Source of the DNA: Isotricha intestinalis
Taxonomy: Eukaryota > Ciliophora > Litostomatea > Vestibuliferida > Isotrichidae
DNA length: 64,000 nt
Direction: 5' to 3'
Assembly (NCBI GenBank): GCA_023807065.1
Contig: JAJJLU010003461.1
Coordinates: forward strand, 1 to 64,000
The translations under genes and the position numbers were made by a program. Below are positions 41,295-51,339 of this stretch, piece after piece. Within the stretch, counting starts at the first letter, position 1. Every line of letters begins with the position of its first letter. The notes under the pieces were generated by a model. It saw nothing but the letters and a program-made list of their open reading frames with translations. It ran no database searches and was not told the origin of the DNA.

Positions 41295-41951
41295 TATATA
41301 TTAATATTTATAAATAATAATAAATATTTTTTTGGATTTTATAAATTATATAAAATAATATCATTTATGGAATTAATATTTTTTATGAATAAAAAGAGTT
41401 TTTTTTAATTTTAGATTATTAAATTTTTTTATAAGAAATTCAATTGGTTTATAATCTATTATTTTTTATAGAATTATTTTTTGATTTATATTCATTTATA
41501 ATTTGTGTATTTATGCTGTATAATAATTAATAATTCTTTATTCAAATGATGTTATAATCTTGTTATTCATGTATATTTTTTAATTTATTAATTATTTTAT
41601 TATGTTCATCATATATTAAATCATTTAATTATAAATAAATTTTGTAATATCTTAATAACTCTTAATTTTATGGATTAATCAAAATTTTAAATATTATATT
41701 AAAAAAAGATTTTTTTATGTATTAAAGTAAAATAGCAATTCTTTTTTAATTCACCAAAAAGAATTAGTTGATTTAAATTTTATTAATTGAAAGGTTTAAT
41801 AACTCATCTATTAAAATAATTCAATGAATTATACTAATTATATTATTTGTGCTTTATTTATGGTTTTCTTTTGTCAAGATATTACCACATTTTAAAAATT
41901 AAAAATTAAAAAAAAATAATTTAAATAAATAAAGATTTAAAAAAAAAATAA
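41295..41951. other. Intergenic DNA, no gene seen
   Basis: About 650 A/T-rich bases between divergent genes. Stops are frequent in all frames. No tRNA, repeat array or conserved-looking peptide was found. Confidence 0.55.
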
Positions 41952-43061
41952 ATGAAAAAAAAGGCACAAATGACTTTAGATTTATTTTTAAATTTAAAAT
42001 GCAAAAAAAAACAATTTTTTTATATTGATTGGAATGAAGAAAATCCTTATGCAAAATGGTTATATAAAAAACCAAAAGAAGCAAATTGGTCAAATATAGT
42101 AAAATGGAATTTAATAGGAGATGTTATTATATGTTGTAAAGAAAAAGAAAAAATGGAAATTGATAATTCAATATATATTAAAATTATAAATCAAATAAAC
42201 TCAAATTCAATCGAATCTAATTCGAAAATTATTTCCTTTTTAAAAAGCCATCTTCAAAAAAGTATAAGAAGACAAAAACAAATACAAAGTATTCAAAGTG
42301 CTTTTATTTTACTTAAATTAAATAAAAATGAATTATTAAGAAGAATATCAATCATAATGTTTGAAGATACAAAAATGAAAAAATATTATTTAAATATTTT
42401 TTGGTTAACAGTTGCTGTATCTAAAGATTATATCTTAAAAGATTACCAAATAAATTTAATATTAAAATACATAAGTGATTTATCATTATATGATAAATTT
42501 GATGAATATGAAATTATAAAAAATGAAAAGGATAATTTTAATCCTTCTAAATTTATAGAAGAAATAGAATCAAATCAAATCGAAGATATTGAAAAGGATC
42601 TTTTATATTGTATTGCTTTTAGAATTTCTTATGGAGGAATGTTATTTGATAAATTTATGTTAATTAATTATGCTTATACTTGGTTTAATAGATTTAAATC
42701 AAAAACAAATAATTTAATTGATGATTTAGATATTGAAAAAAATAAAGATATTAACATTGAATTTGTAATGGATTATAAATTTAAAAATATTAATGATTTT
42801 ATTCTAGAAAGTGTTGATTTCCATTGTTTTCCTTATATTATTAAAATTATAAATAATTATTGTAATAATGAATATAGTGAAGAACAAATTAAAAAGTGTA
42901 TTTGGGAATATAATTCAAAAATAAATACTAGGAAAGATAATAGTATAGATATAGAAGAATTTGGTAATTTAGAATTAATATGGAATAATATAAAATATAT
43001 ATTAAAAAAAGAACAAGAAAAAATTCTATTTAATCTAATTGAAACAATAAATTCATATTAA
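41952..43061 (+). CDS. Uncharacterised protein, possibly of a family shared by protists and large DNA viruses
   Basis: 369 residues, intronless. The segment SHLQKSIRRQKQIQSIQSAF followed by LLRRISIIMFED (about 96-138) has the look of a conserved motif: a short basic helix, then L-L-R-R-x-x-I-I-M-x-E-D. I have a faint impression of similar motifs in large-DNA-virus and protist proteins, but cannot name the family. The N-terminus is basic, with a W-x-E-x-NPYAKWLYKKP segment (about 28-42). The C-terminal half is helical. There is no signal peptide. A profile search would settle it. Confidence 0.45.
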   Translation: MKKKAQMTLDLFLNLKCKKKQFFYIDWNEENPYAKWLYKKPKEANWSNIVKWNLIGDVIICCKEKEKMEIDNSIYIKIINQINSNSIESNSKIISFLKSHLQKSIRRQKQIQSIQSAFILLKLNKNELLRRISIIMFEDTKMKKYYLNIFWLTVAVSKDYILKDYQINLILKYISDLSLYDKFDEYEIIKNEKDNFNPSKFIEEIESNQIEDIEKDLLYCIAFRISYGGMLFDKFMLINYAYTWFNRFKSKTNNLIDDLDIEKNKDINIEFVMDYKFKNINDFILESVDFHCFPYIIKIINNYCNNEYSEEQIKKCIWEYNSKINTRKDNSIDIEEFGNLELIWNNIKYILKKEQEKILFNLIETINSY

Positions 43062-43101
43062 ATTATAAAATATTTAAATAATATAAATTATAAATTAAAA
43101 T

Positions 43102-43686
43102 TTAATAAATTAAACATTGATTTTGACAACAAGCTTCTTCTCTCATAATATTATCTTCATTTTCTCCTTTATAATATTCAATATATTTTCTAATTAAATC
43201 ATCAATTAATTCAGTAATTTTTTCATTATTTTTTGAAGTAGTTTCTTTAAAAACAGCATTAATAGAATGTGAAAATTCTTCTCCTTCTTTATAAGAAACT
43301 TCTCTTTTTTTTTCTAAATCTAATTTATTTCCTGCGACTCCTATTAAAATATTATTTCCTAAAGCTTTCCTAGTTTGAGGATAATAATATTCTTTCATTA
43401 AATTAAAGGAATCTTTATCAGTTATATCATATATTAAAATAACAATATTTGTTCCAGGAATAAATAACTTATGAAAACTATCAAATTTATTTTCTTCTTT
43501 ATTTAAATATATATGTAATTGAATTGTATCAATTCCAATTTCTATATTTTTATCTTTTGGTTCATATAATTTTGTTATTCCTTCATTTGGTTCTTTATGT
43601 TCTAAATATTGGTAAATTAATGATGTTTTTCCTACACTTGGACCAAATAATGATATATTACATTTTATTATTTCATCATAGAACAT
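43102..43686 (-). CDS. Degenerate Rab-like GTPase (short P-loop, no switch II motif)
   Basis: 194 residues, recognisable as a Rab by overall alignment (PGTNIVILIYDITDKDSF, NKLD at 120-123, ETTSK near G5). The P-loop reads GPSVGKT (15-21), one residue shorter than G-x4-G-K-T. The WDTAGQE block is absent and replaced by IYLNKEENKFD (59-69). Loss of the Mg-binding Asp and catalytic Gln makes GTPase activity unlikely. The C-terminus has CC ... CLIY, where CLIY could be a CAAX box rather than a Rab double Cys. The gene starts 95 bases from the divergent GAP/VPS9 gene. It has a full-length open frame, so it is probably expressed and not a dead copy. Confidence 0.75.
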   Translation of the reverse strand: MFYDEIIKCNISLFGPSVGKTSLIYQYLEHKEPNEGITKLYEPKDKNIEIGIDTIQLHIYLNKEENKFDSFHKLFIPGTNIVILIYDITDKDSFNLMKEYYYPQTRKALGNNILIGVAGNKLDLEKKREVSYKEGEEFSHSINAVFKETTSKNNEKITELIDDLIRKYIEYYKGENEDNIMREEACCQNQCLIY

Positions 43687-43781
43687 TGTTTAATTTTTTA
43701 TTTTTTCATTTAAGAAAAAATTCAATTAAAATATTAAAAATATTATATTAATGTTGTTTAAATATTTTTATTTTTATTCAA
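43687..43781. promoter_or_regulatory. Shared upstream region of a Rab-like gene and a Rab-GEF gene
   Basis: 95 bases separate the start codons of the degenerate Rab (minus) and the RasGAP/VPS9 gene (plus). No element is recognisable. A shared promoter is inferred from position. Confidence 0.4.
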
Positions 43782-46700
43782 ATGGAAAATATAAATCATT
43801 TAGAAATATTTAAAACTCTTCAAAATTTAATTACCAAAGATTCATCTAAGCGTTTTTTATGTAAAAAAAATAAATAATAAATTTAAAATAGTTTTCAATT
43901 CATTAAAGCAAATTAAAAATATTAAAAATTTTTCTAAAGAAATATATAAATTAAAAATAGATTATATAACAAATCATTTAGCTTTAAATGAAAGATTAGG
44001 AAAAACAAAAATGGAATTAATAGAAGATCCAAAAAAGCTTTTAAATACACATTATAAATCTTGTAAAAATATTTTAACTTTTATAAGACAAGATCCAGAA
44101 TTAATATTTAAAATATATGATAATGCAAAAATAGATTTAATTCCAGATATTTTTTCTAATTTTTTTATGGATAATTTTTTTGAAGATATTTTAAATGTAA
44201 ATATAGTAGAAGATGAATTATTAACATTAATTTGGAGAGCTTTAAATCAAGAATTTAATTCAATAAATTCTTTAAAAGATTATGATCTTTTTCTAAGAAA
44301 TACAAAATGTTTTCATTTATTAAAAGGAGTTAATAATAAATATGAAATAAGAAAATTTTTTCATGATATTATTCAAATAATTATTAATGAATTTGCAATG
44401 AGAAGAAATGAAATTTGGGAATTTAAAATAAAATCAATTAAAGCTTATATAACTTATATTGATGATAGTATAAAAGAAACTTTATATTATCAAGAAAAAG
44501 AAAAACAAAAAAAAAAAGATAGAGAAAATTTTGTTAAAGAATATTGTTATGATTTAAATAAAGAAAGATTAGAAAAATTTAGAAATGAATGTGGAAATAC
44601 ATTTATGGAAGAATATTGTAATAAACAATTAAATATAAAAGATAAAAATAAACAAAATATTTCACCTATTTCATTAATAGATGAAATATATAAATATGAA
44701 CCTTCAGAAGATATTTTACATTTTTATATTCAAAGTTTTATGTCTGTTAAAACAATATTAATTGTGTTATTTAAAAATTTTTTAGATAAAGCTCCTATAT
44801 TCCCTTATAGTATAAGATGTGTTTGTAAAATGATAAAAATATTAATTAAAAAAAAATTTCCTTATATTTCTCTTTTAGACACTTATTATTTTGTTGCTAA
44901 ATACTTTTTTTCAATAATATTTTTTCCTTTTTTAAAAGCATATGATAATGAAGTTTATATTGATTTAATTGTTGATGAGGAAATATCATCTAAAATTAAA
45001 TTTTTTATTAAATTTTTAGAAGATGTTCAAAAGGGAGAATTATATAATGAAGAAGAAACAATTTGTTTTACAAGTTTTAATTTATTCCTTTTAAAAGAAT
45101 TTATCCCTTTATATTATAATTTTTTTGAAGCTTTAACTAATTTTAAATTTTCTAATTACATTGAAAAATTAACTTCGGGAGAAATTGAATTAAATAATTA
45201 TGAATATGATTATTTTAAAGAATATCCTGATAAACAATTTAGATTTTTTACTTTTTGTTTAACGGTTGATGATTATATTCAAATAATTGAAATTTTAAAA
45301 AAAGTATTAATCAAAGATAAAGATAGTTTCACCCCTAAAAATTTAAATATTTCTGATAAAGAATATATTGACAATAGACAAAAGTTTTTATTTTTTTTTT
45401 TAAACGAATATATTTTTAATCAAAATCAATTAGATAGATTATATGAGATAAAAAATCAACCAAATCATAAAACTTATTTTTTAATCACACATAGTATATA
45501 CAAACATAATATGAAAAAATTAAAAGAAGAAATAGAATTAAATAAAAATTGTATTCTTTTTACAAAAACAACAGAAATAATAAAAGAAAATAATGTACTA
45601 TCTCAATTAATAATAAAATTTGAAAATTTATTCATAAATCTTTTAATTAAAGATAAACATATTCAAAAAATAAATTCAGAAAAAAATGATATAATAAATA
45701 GATTAAATGAATCAATGAATTATTTAAAAACAGAAATTTCATCTTCTTCAGATAATATTCAATCATTTTGGTATGCACAAAGTTTAATTCCTTTAATTCA
45801 AAAATTTGAAGATAATAATATTAAATTAAAGGATATTTATAATGAAATGAAAAATAAATTAAATAAATCAATTACTTTATATGATGAAGTAAATACAATA
45901 TGTAGTAATATAATAAATAAAATGAAAAATTTAAAAAAAATAAAATTCTCTTTACAAAATATAATTAATCTTATTTCTGAAATACAAATTAATCATGAAA
46001 TTGTTCCAATTTCTTTAGATTCTTTTAATATTAATATTTTTATAGAATTTAAACCAAAAGAAGATTTCTTTAAAATAAAAATCAATAAAAATTTAAATAT
46101 TCATTTTTCAACTGATCTTTCTTATTTTTTATCAGATTTTCCTAACTTGAATATGATTCTTCTTGAAAATAAAAAGGATAATATAATAGAAACTCAAAAA
46201 AAATTAAAAATTAACACTGAGTTAAAAAAAATAGAAAAAATACTCTTTAAAAAAATTAAAAAATTACATCCTGATATTCCTCCACTTGATAATATTATAT
46301 GTGATTTACTCTATAGTAATTATAATATAAAATCAAATGAATTAGGTTATATAGATAACTTAAATAAAGATTTTCAAACTTTAAGTGAAAAAAACAACAA
46401 AAAGAGTTTTGAAAATATTCTAAAAAATATAAAAAAAATAACAGAAGAATTAAATATAATAATATTAAGAAAGAAAAAAATAGAAGAACAAAACAATCAT
46501 TTAAAAAAGTTAAGAATGAAAATAATAAATAAATTAGAAGATACAATTTTTGAGAAATTATATGATAAATTATTTCCAATAAGACAAAGTGAAGAAGATA
46601 AAAAATTATATAAACAATGTATTAAATTATCTTGGATAGAACCAAATCATTTATTTGAAAAGAAAAAATATTTAATTCACAAAGATTTTTTTACAGATAT

Positions 46701-47064
46701 AATACATTTAATGAGACAAACAGACATAGAAAGAGCACCAAAAAAAAAGATAAAAGCTTTAAATCAATTAGTTTTATATGTTAAAAACATAATTGCTCTT
46801 AATGAAGGAAATTATGAATATGGAACTGAAGAATTAACTCCTTTTTTATTATATGCAATTATTAAAGCAAAACCTATTAAAATGTATTCTAATCTTGAAT
46901 ATATTAAACTTTATGTTGAAAATATTTATCTATTTCCTAATTTTTTATTAATTAATGGTATTGTTGATCAATTATTAAAAGATAAATATAAAATTTATAA
47001 TATTAGTCATTATGATATTATAAAAAAAAGTAATGAAGCTTTACAAAATTATATTGATGTTTAA
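43782..47064 (+). CDS. RasGAP-like plus VPS9-domain protein (Gapex-5/GAPVD1-like), two exons
   Basis: Exon 1 is 43782-43860 and exon 2 is 43892-47064, giving 1083 residues. The N-terminal third is helical, with an LLTLIWRALNQEF and FLRNTKCFHLLKG arrangement reminiscent of a RasGAP fold; no clear arginine finger is seen. A long middle coiled region follows. Near residues 975-1060 is a VPS9 domain: AP-x-KK near its start, then ELTPFLLYAIIKAKPIKMYS and a following NLEYIKLY, which match the D-x-x-L-P-x-L-I-Y-x-I-I-K-A-x-P-x-x-x-x-S-N core; the family's Asp is Glu-Glu-Leu-Thr here. VPS9 domains activate Rab5-type GTPases at endosomes. RasGAP plus VPS9 in one chain is the Gapex-5 layout. Confidence 0.6.
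43861..43891 (+). other. 31-nt intron in the GAP/VPS9 gene
   Basis: Begins GTAAAA and ends AATAG, phase 1, restoring a Phe codon. Joins a 26-codon first exon to a long open frame that otherwise would start at an internal Met. Confidence 0.7.
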
Positions 47065-47173
47065 AAATTTTTTTTTTTAGAAATTTTTATTTTAATATAT
47101 TTATTAAATATATAAAATTAATTGATATCTATTATAAATATAATTATTATATAATGATATACAATAATTAAAA

Positions 47174-49192
47174 ATGTCAGGAAACTTAATTTCAAGTACA
47201 TATTTAGAAAATGTAAATTTAATTTCACAAACAATGAATGGAAATTATAGTAATTATCAATCAAATAATTTTAATCAATCAAATAATTTTAATCAATCAA
47301 ACAATTTTTATCAATCAAATAATTTTTATCAATCAAATAATTATAATCAAATTAATTCTAATAGAAGTTTTCAACTACAAAATAATAATACTAATTATAA
47401 TAATAATTATAATAATAATAATTATTATAGTTCAACTTATCGTTCAAATAAATATTATCCTAATCAAAGTTTTGAATGGAATGAAATTTTAAAAGTAAAT
47501 CCCGAAGAAAATAAATCAATAGAACCTTTAATGGGAAATTTATTATATTCAAATTTAAATAAAAAAGATGTTCAAAATTTACCACAAAATAATTTATTAA
47601 AATTAATAAATGTATTACAAAGCGTTGCAAGAAATTCTTTTATTAATCAAGAAAATTTAGAAAAACAAAATAATCAATTAAATTACCAATTAAATTTAAT
47701 GTCATCCGGGCAATATAATAATAATACAAATAATAATGATTCTCAAAGAATAAAAAATTTACAAAGAAAAAATCAACAACAAGAAAAATTAATTCAATCA
47801 TATAGAAAAATGTTAGACGGAAACGAAGACTTAATAGATGATACTCAAAGTGAAAAATCAACAAAATCAAAACAAAGATTTTATTGTCATTTATGTGCTA
47901 ATAAAAAATTTTATTCTGAATATTATTTGGAAGAACATATGAGAAGACGACATTTACATTATATTCAAAATATACATTTAAATAATAGACATCATAATAA
48001 AAAAAAAGATTATAGTAATAAATTGGAAGATATGAAAAATTATTTAATGGAACTTTATAATAAAAATCAATTAAAAAATGAATGTGAACAATTAAATGAT
48101 AGATTAAATGATATTGAAAATAAAATTCAATCTCAATCTCAACATTATAATTTTCCAATTAATCAAAAAACAAAAATAATATATAAAACAAAAAATAAAA
48201 ATATAAACGATGAAAGTGAAGAAGAAGAAGATTCAAAAATAAATGAAAATGAAAAAAAAAAAAAAATGGAATTAGATAAAAAAAATAGGAAATTAAAAAA
48301 TAAAATTAATGATTATAAAGATAAAATTACAGATGTAGAAAATAAATATACAAAAAATATTTCTATTCAGGAACAAATTAAAATTCAAAATCAAAATAAA
48401 GCAATAAAAAGCCAACTTTTAAAATCTGTAAACACAGAAAATTTTATTTCTCCTTTAAAAAGAAGTGTTCTATTAAGAAAATCACAAATGAAAAATAGTC
48501 TAATAAATTCTCAATTCCAAAATAATGTTAATAATAATAGTATACAAAAAACTCAATTACAAGATTCAATTAATATCGATAATAATAATAATAATAATAA
48601 TAATATTAATAATGATAATGATAAAAGCATTGAGCAAATAATTGGTTCCAAATTAGTTCAATCGACTTTAATTGAAAATAATTCAGAAAATAATTCAAAC
48701 ATTATTAGTAGTTTAAGAGGAATAAATAATAATTATGTTTCAGATATTGAAGATCAAGAAAACATAATACGTGATTTAGAACAATTTTATAAAAAATTTG
48801 TAATAAGAGATTACAAAGGAAATGGATTTGAAAGATATAGAATAGAAATTTTACCAAAGGATAATGAAAAAGAAGAACAATATAAAATTAATATTTTAGA
48901 TAAAATAAATAATAAATTGAATATTTTTGGATTCTCAAATATAGAGGAAGAAAAAGATACAATAGAACATTCTCTTAATGATTTAAATCAATATATTCAT
49001 GAGTATGAAAATAAATGTAAATCAGATATAAAAAATTATTCTAATATTTACAAAGAAGATTTATATGAAGTAATTAATACAGATGTTAAAGATTCTGAAG
49101 AAATTGTTACAAAAATTAAAAATTTTAATAAAGAAATTGATAAACTTATAAATAATGAAAGTGATTATGAATCTTCTAATTCTGAAATTTAA
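47174..49192 (+). CDS. DZIP1/Iguana-like C2H2 zinc-finger coiled-coil protein
   Basis: 672 residues. The N-terminus has five copies of a QSNNFN-type hexapeptide. Then FEWNEILKVNPEE (about 100-112) and a helix with LLKLINVLQSVARNSFINQ (about 141-159) resemble the Dzip-like N-terminal domain. A single C2H2 finger lies at about 238-261 (C-x2-C ... EEHMRRRH), in the position and with the R-R-R/K-H end typical of DZIP1, followed by long coiled coils. DZIP1 sits at the basal body and transition zone and is needed for cilium formation. The assignment rests on the order of these features; overall sequence is divergent. If correct it indicates a ciliated or flagellated cell. Confidence 0.6.
   Translation: MSGNLISSTYLENVNLISQTMNGNYSNYQSNNFNQSNNFNQSNNFYQSNNFYQSNNYNQINSNRSFQLQNNNTNYNNNYNNNNYYSSTYRSNKYYPNQSFEWNEILKVNPEENKSIEPLMGNLLYSNLNKKDVQNLPQNNLLKLINVLQSVARNSFINQENLEKQNNQLNYQLNLMSSGQYNNNTNNNDSQRIKNLQRKNQQQEKLIQSYRKMLDGNEDLIDDTQSEKSTKSKQRFYCHLCANKKFYSEYYLEEHMRRRHLHYIQNIHLNNRHHNKKKDYSNKLEDMKNYLMELYNKNQLKNECEQLNDRLNDIENKIQSQSQHYNFPINQKTKIIYKTKNKNINDESEEEEDSKINENEKKKKMELDKKNRKLKNKINDYKDKITDVENKYTKNISIQEQIKIQNQNKAIKSQLLKSVNTENFISPLKRSVLLRKSQMKNSLINSQFQNNVNNNSIQKTQLQDSINIDNNNNNNNNINNDNDKSIEQIIGSKLVQSTLIENNSENNSNIISSLRGINNNYVSDIEDQENIIRDLEQFYKKFVIRDYKGNGFERYRIEILPKDNEKEEQYKINILDKINNKLNIFGFSNIEEEKDTIEHSLNDLNQYIHEYENKCKSDIKNYSNIYKEDLYEVINTDVKDSEEIVTKIKNFNKEIDKLINNESDYESSNSEI
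47258..47347 (+). repeat. Five tandem 18-bp units in coding sequence
   Basis: Five in-frame copies of an 18-base unit (consensus CAATCAAATAATTTTAAT, coding QSNNFN/Y) within the DZIP1-like gene. Units differ at one to three bases. The number probably varies between strains. Confidence 0.8.
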
Positions 49193-49585
49193 TAAAAATA
49201 AATTTTTGATATTTAAAATTAAAAAATAATATAATTTTTAAATATTTTTTAACTGAAAGACAGTATTTTATTTTTCAATTTAACTTTGTAATTCATTTAG
49301 TTTTTAAAATGATTTAAAATATTTAATACAAATAATAAGTATTTTTATTCTAATTAAGAATATTTTATATTTATCAAAGGAAAAAAATATTTATAATTAA
49401 TTATTGTAATTCTTTTCTTTATATAAAAAAAAATGAATGATTTAAAAAAATAATCCCATATTTTTATTAAATGTGAATAAAAATATATAATATTATATTT
49501 CTTAAAATGCTTAAAAATATATCTACAAATAACATAAGATTTAATGTGAAGAATATATCATTAAATATTATTTATATTTTCATCA
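49193..49585. other. Convergent intergenic region, no gene seen
   Basis: About 390 A/T-rich bases between facing stop codons. Nothing recognisable. Confidence 0.5.
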
Positions 49586-50044
49586 TTAATTCAAATCTAT
49601 ATTAAATATTTTTGGAGATAATAATTTATAATTTGAAATAATATCTTCTAAAGAGAAAATCTTTTTATTAAGAAATTCAATTTCCTTTTTTAAATCTTCA
49701 TTTTGTTTTAAAAGAAAATTAAATTCCTCTTTTTTTTTCATTCTAAATTTTTTAGCACTTATTGCATTTTTTTTTCTTTGAATTTTTTTTTCTTCTTCAG
49801 ATTTAGCCAAAAATTTTTCTTTCCTTCTTTTATTTCTTTCCTTTTCTTTAATACTATTATAAGTTCGTTTATTTTTTTTTTTCTTTTCTCCTAAATTTCT
49901 TTTTTTATCTTCTTTATCATTATTTGTTTCAAATAATGATATGTTTAATTCTTCTTTTAAAATACTTCTATCTCCTGTACTAAAATAATCTTCTTCTTGA
50001 AAAAAATCAATAGATTTTTCGATATCATATAAAAAGCCTTCCAT
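49586..50044 (-). CDS. bZIP transcription factor
   Basis: 152 residues. The basic region is KKNAISAKKFRMKKKEEF (about 91-108), with the invariant Asn93 and Arg101 of the N-x7-R rule and the Ala at the expected place. A leucine zipper follows with Leu at 111, 118, 125 and 132, exactly seven residues apart. The N-terminus is acidic (DIEKSIDFFQEEDYF), a plausible activation segment, and residues 54-90 are strongly basic. It would dimerise and bind palindromic ACGT- or AP1-like DNA. It diverges from the GRD-motif gene with 138 bases between starts. Confidence 0.88.
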   Translation of the reverse strand: MEGFLYDIEKSIDFFQEEDYFSTGDRSILKEELNISLFETNNDKEDKKRNLGEKKKKNKRTYNSIKEKERNKRRKEKFLAKSEEEKKIQRKKNAISAKKFRMKKKEEFNFLLKQNEDLKKEIEFLNKKIFSLEDIISNYKLLSPKIFNIDLN

Positions 50045-50182
50045 TTTTAAATAATAAAAAATGTATTGGTTTCAAAATTAAATAAATAAATAAAAAAAAT
50101 AAAAAAATTTAAAAGACCAAAATTTAATTTATTTAGTAAATAAACTATTAAAAAATAAAAAATTAAAAAAAATAAAAAAAAA

Positions 50183-50947
50183 ATGAACCGTAAAATCCCA
50201 ATAAACCGTACAGATCATCCATTCTGGACTCGTTATGACCCAGATGGTAGAGGAAGAGACTCATATATAAGTCAAAACAATGGAGGATTTTGGAAAGACG
50301 CAGTGCCTCCAAAATACAAACCATCATACCCATATTACAAGAATACAAACTACCATTCTTTAAGTCATATGGCAGCTCCCTTCCGTTACATCCAAGATGG
50401 TTCAGGTCGTGATTTATATGTCATAGTAGATCCTGGTTTACGTCATGATTTCCGTCCATTAGGCACTTACTCTTTGCAGGGGTTCCTTCGTGGAGGACAA
50501 GATAATGTATCTGTGAACCTGAAACCGCACTATATGGGAGTAAAGGAAAAGATAAAGAATAATCAAATTAAGAAATTAGAAAAAAGATTAGCTGAAAGAT
50601 TATATGAACCTGGGAAAGAAAAAATCAGAAGAATTAGAGCTTTAACTGAAGAAAAAGAAAAAAAAATTGGAAAAGGAATCGAAGAAGAGAAAATTTCTGT
50701 AAGAAGAATTCAAACTAATTATGCTAAAGAAGGAACTGAAATGTCTACTGCTGCTTTAGCTGAAGGAGGACCTATTCCTTTTTTAAGGGAATATCCTAAT
50801 GAAGGTAATTTAGTTGTTAATGATAATCCTAGATTAAAAACTAGTATTAATTTCTATAGAGGAGATAATCCTTTACCTATTCTACCTAAACCTAGGTTTT
50901 ATAAAAAGTTAATGAGATTGGAAATTAAGGATATTGAAGGATGTTAA
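50183..50947 (+). CDS. GRD-motif protein, candidate cilium/microtubule-associated
   Basis: 254 residues. A motif repeats: GRGRDSYISQNNGGF (about 23-37) and again GSGRDLYVIVD (about 73-83), each followed by a Pro/Tyr/His-rich, sheet-poor stretch (KYKPSYPYYKNTNYHS). Then comes a LGTYSLQGFLRGGQ segment. The second half is a charged helix followed by a Pro-rich end. Proteins of this look, short with repeated G-R-D-x-Y-I, occur in ciliated protists; some resemble microtubule inner or surface proteins. Codon use differs from all neighbours: the first 350 bases are rich in CGT, GAC, CCA and GGT and visibly more G/C, which suggests high expression or strong constraint. Function is not established by the sequence. 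Confidence 0.5.
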   Translation: MNRKIPINRTDHPFWTRYDPDGRGRDSYISQNNGGFWKDAVPPKYKPSYPYYKNTNYHSLSHMAAPFRYIQDGSGRDLYVIVDPGLRHDFRPLGTYSLQGFLRGGQDNVSVNLKPHYMGVKEKIKNNQIKKLEKRLAERLYEPGKEKIRRIRALTEEKEKKIGKGIEEEKISVRRIQTNYAKEGTEMSTAALAEGGPIPFLREYPNEGNLVVNDNPRLKTSINFYRGDNPLPILPKPRFYKKLMRLEIKDIEGC

Positions 50948-51339
50948 AAAATTATTTTTTAAAATTCTTTTTTTTTTTTTGATTTTTTTATTATAATTTA
51001 AGAGATTTTTCTTACTTTTTATTTACAAAGAAAGGGAAAAGATAATTTTATATTATAACAAAAATAATAATTCTAATTAAAAATCACAATTTTTTTTTGA
51101 TTAAAGAAGAAAATATAATAATTATATTAAAAGAGAAATTAATTCAAGAATCTTTTAAAAACTTATATAAAAGATTAATAATGTATTAATTTATTTAAAT
51201 TATAATTTTAAAATTTCTAATTAATAAATTAATTTGAATATTTGTAACAATTAATTTCATAAAAGATAAATTTCAATTTCTAGATTGAAAAAATAATATT
51301 TCAAAAAAAATAAATTCAACTTTTTACTTACAATTCTTG
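50948..51339. other. Intergenic DNA, no gene seen
   Basis: About 390 A/T-rich bases after the GRD-motif gene. No feature recognised. Confidence 0.5.
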
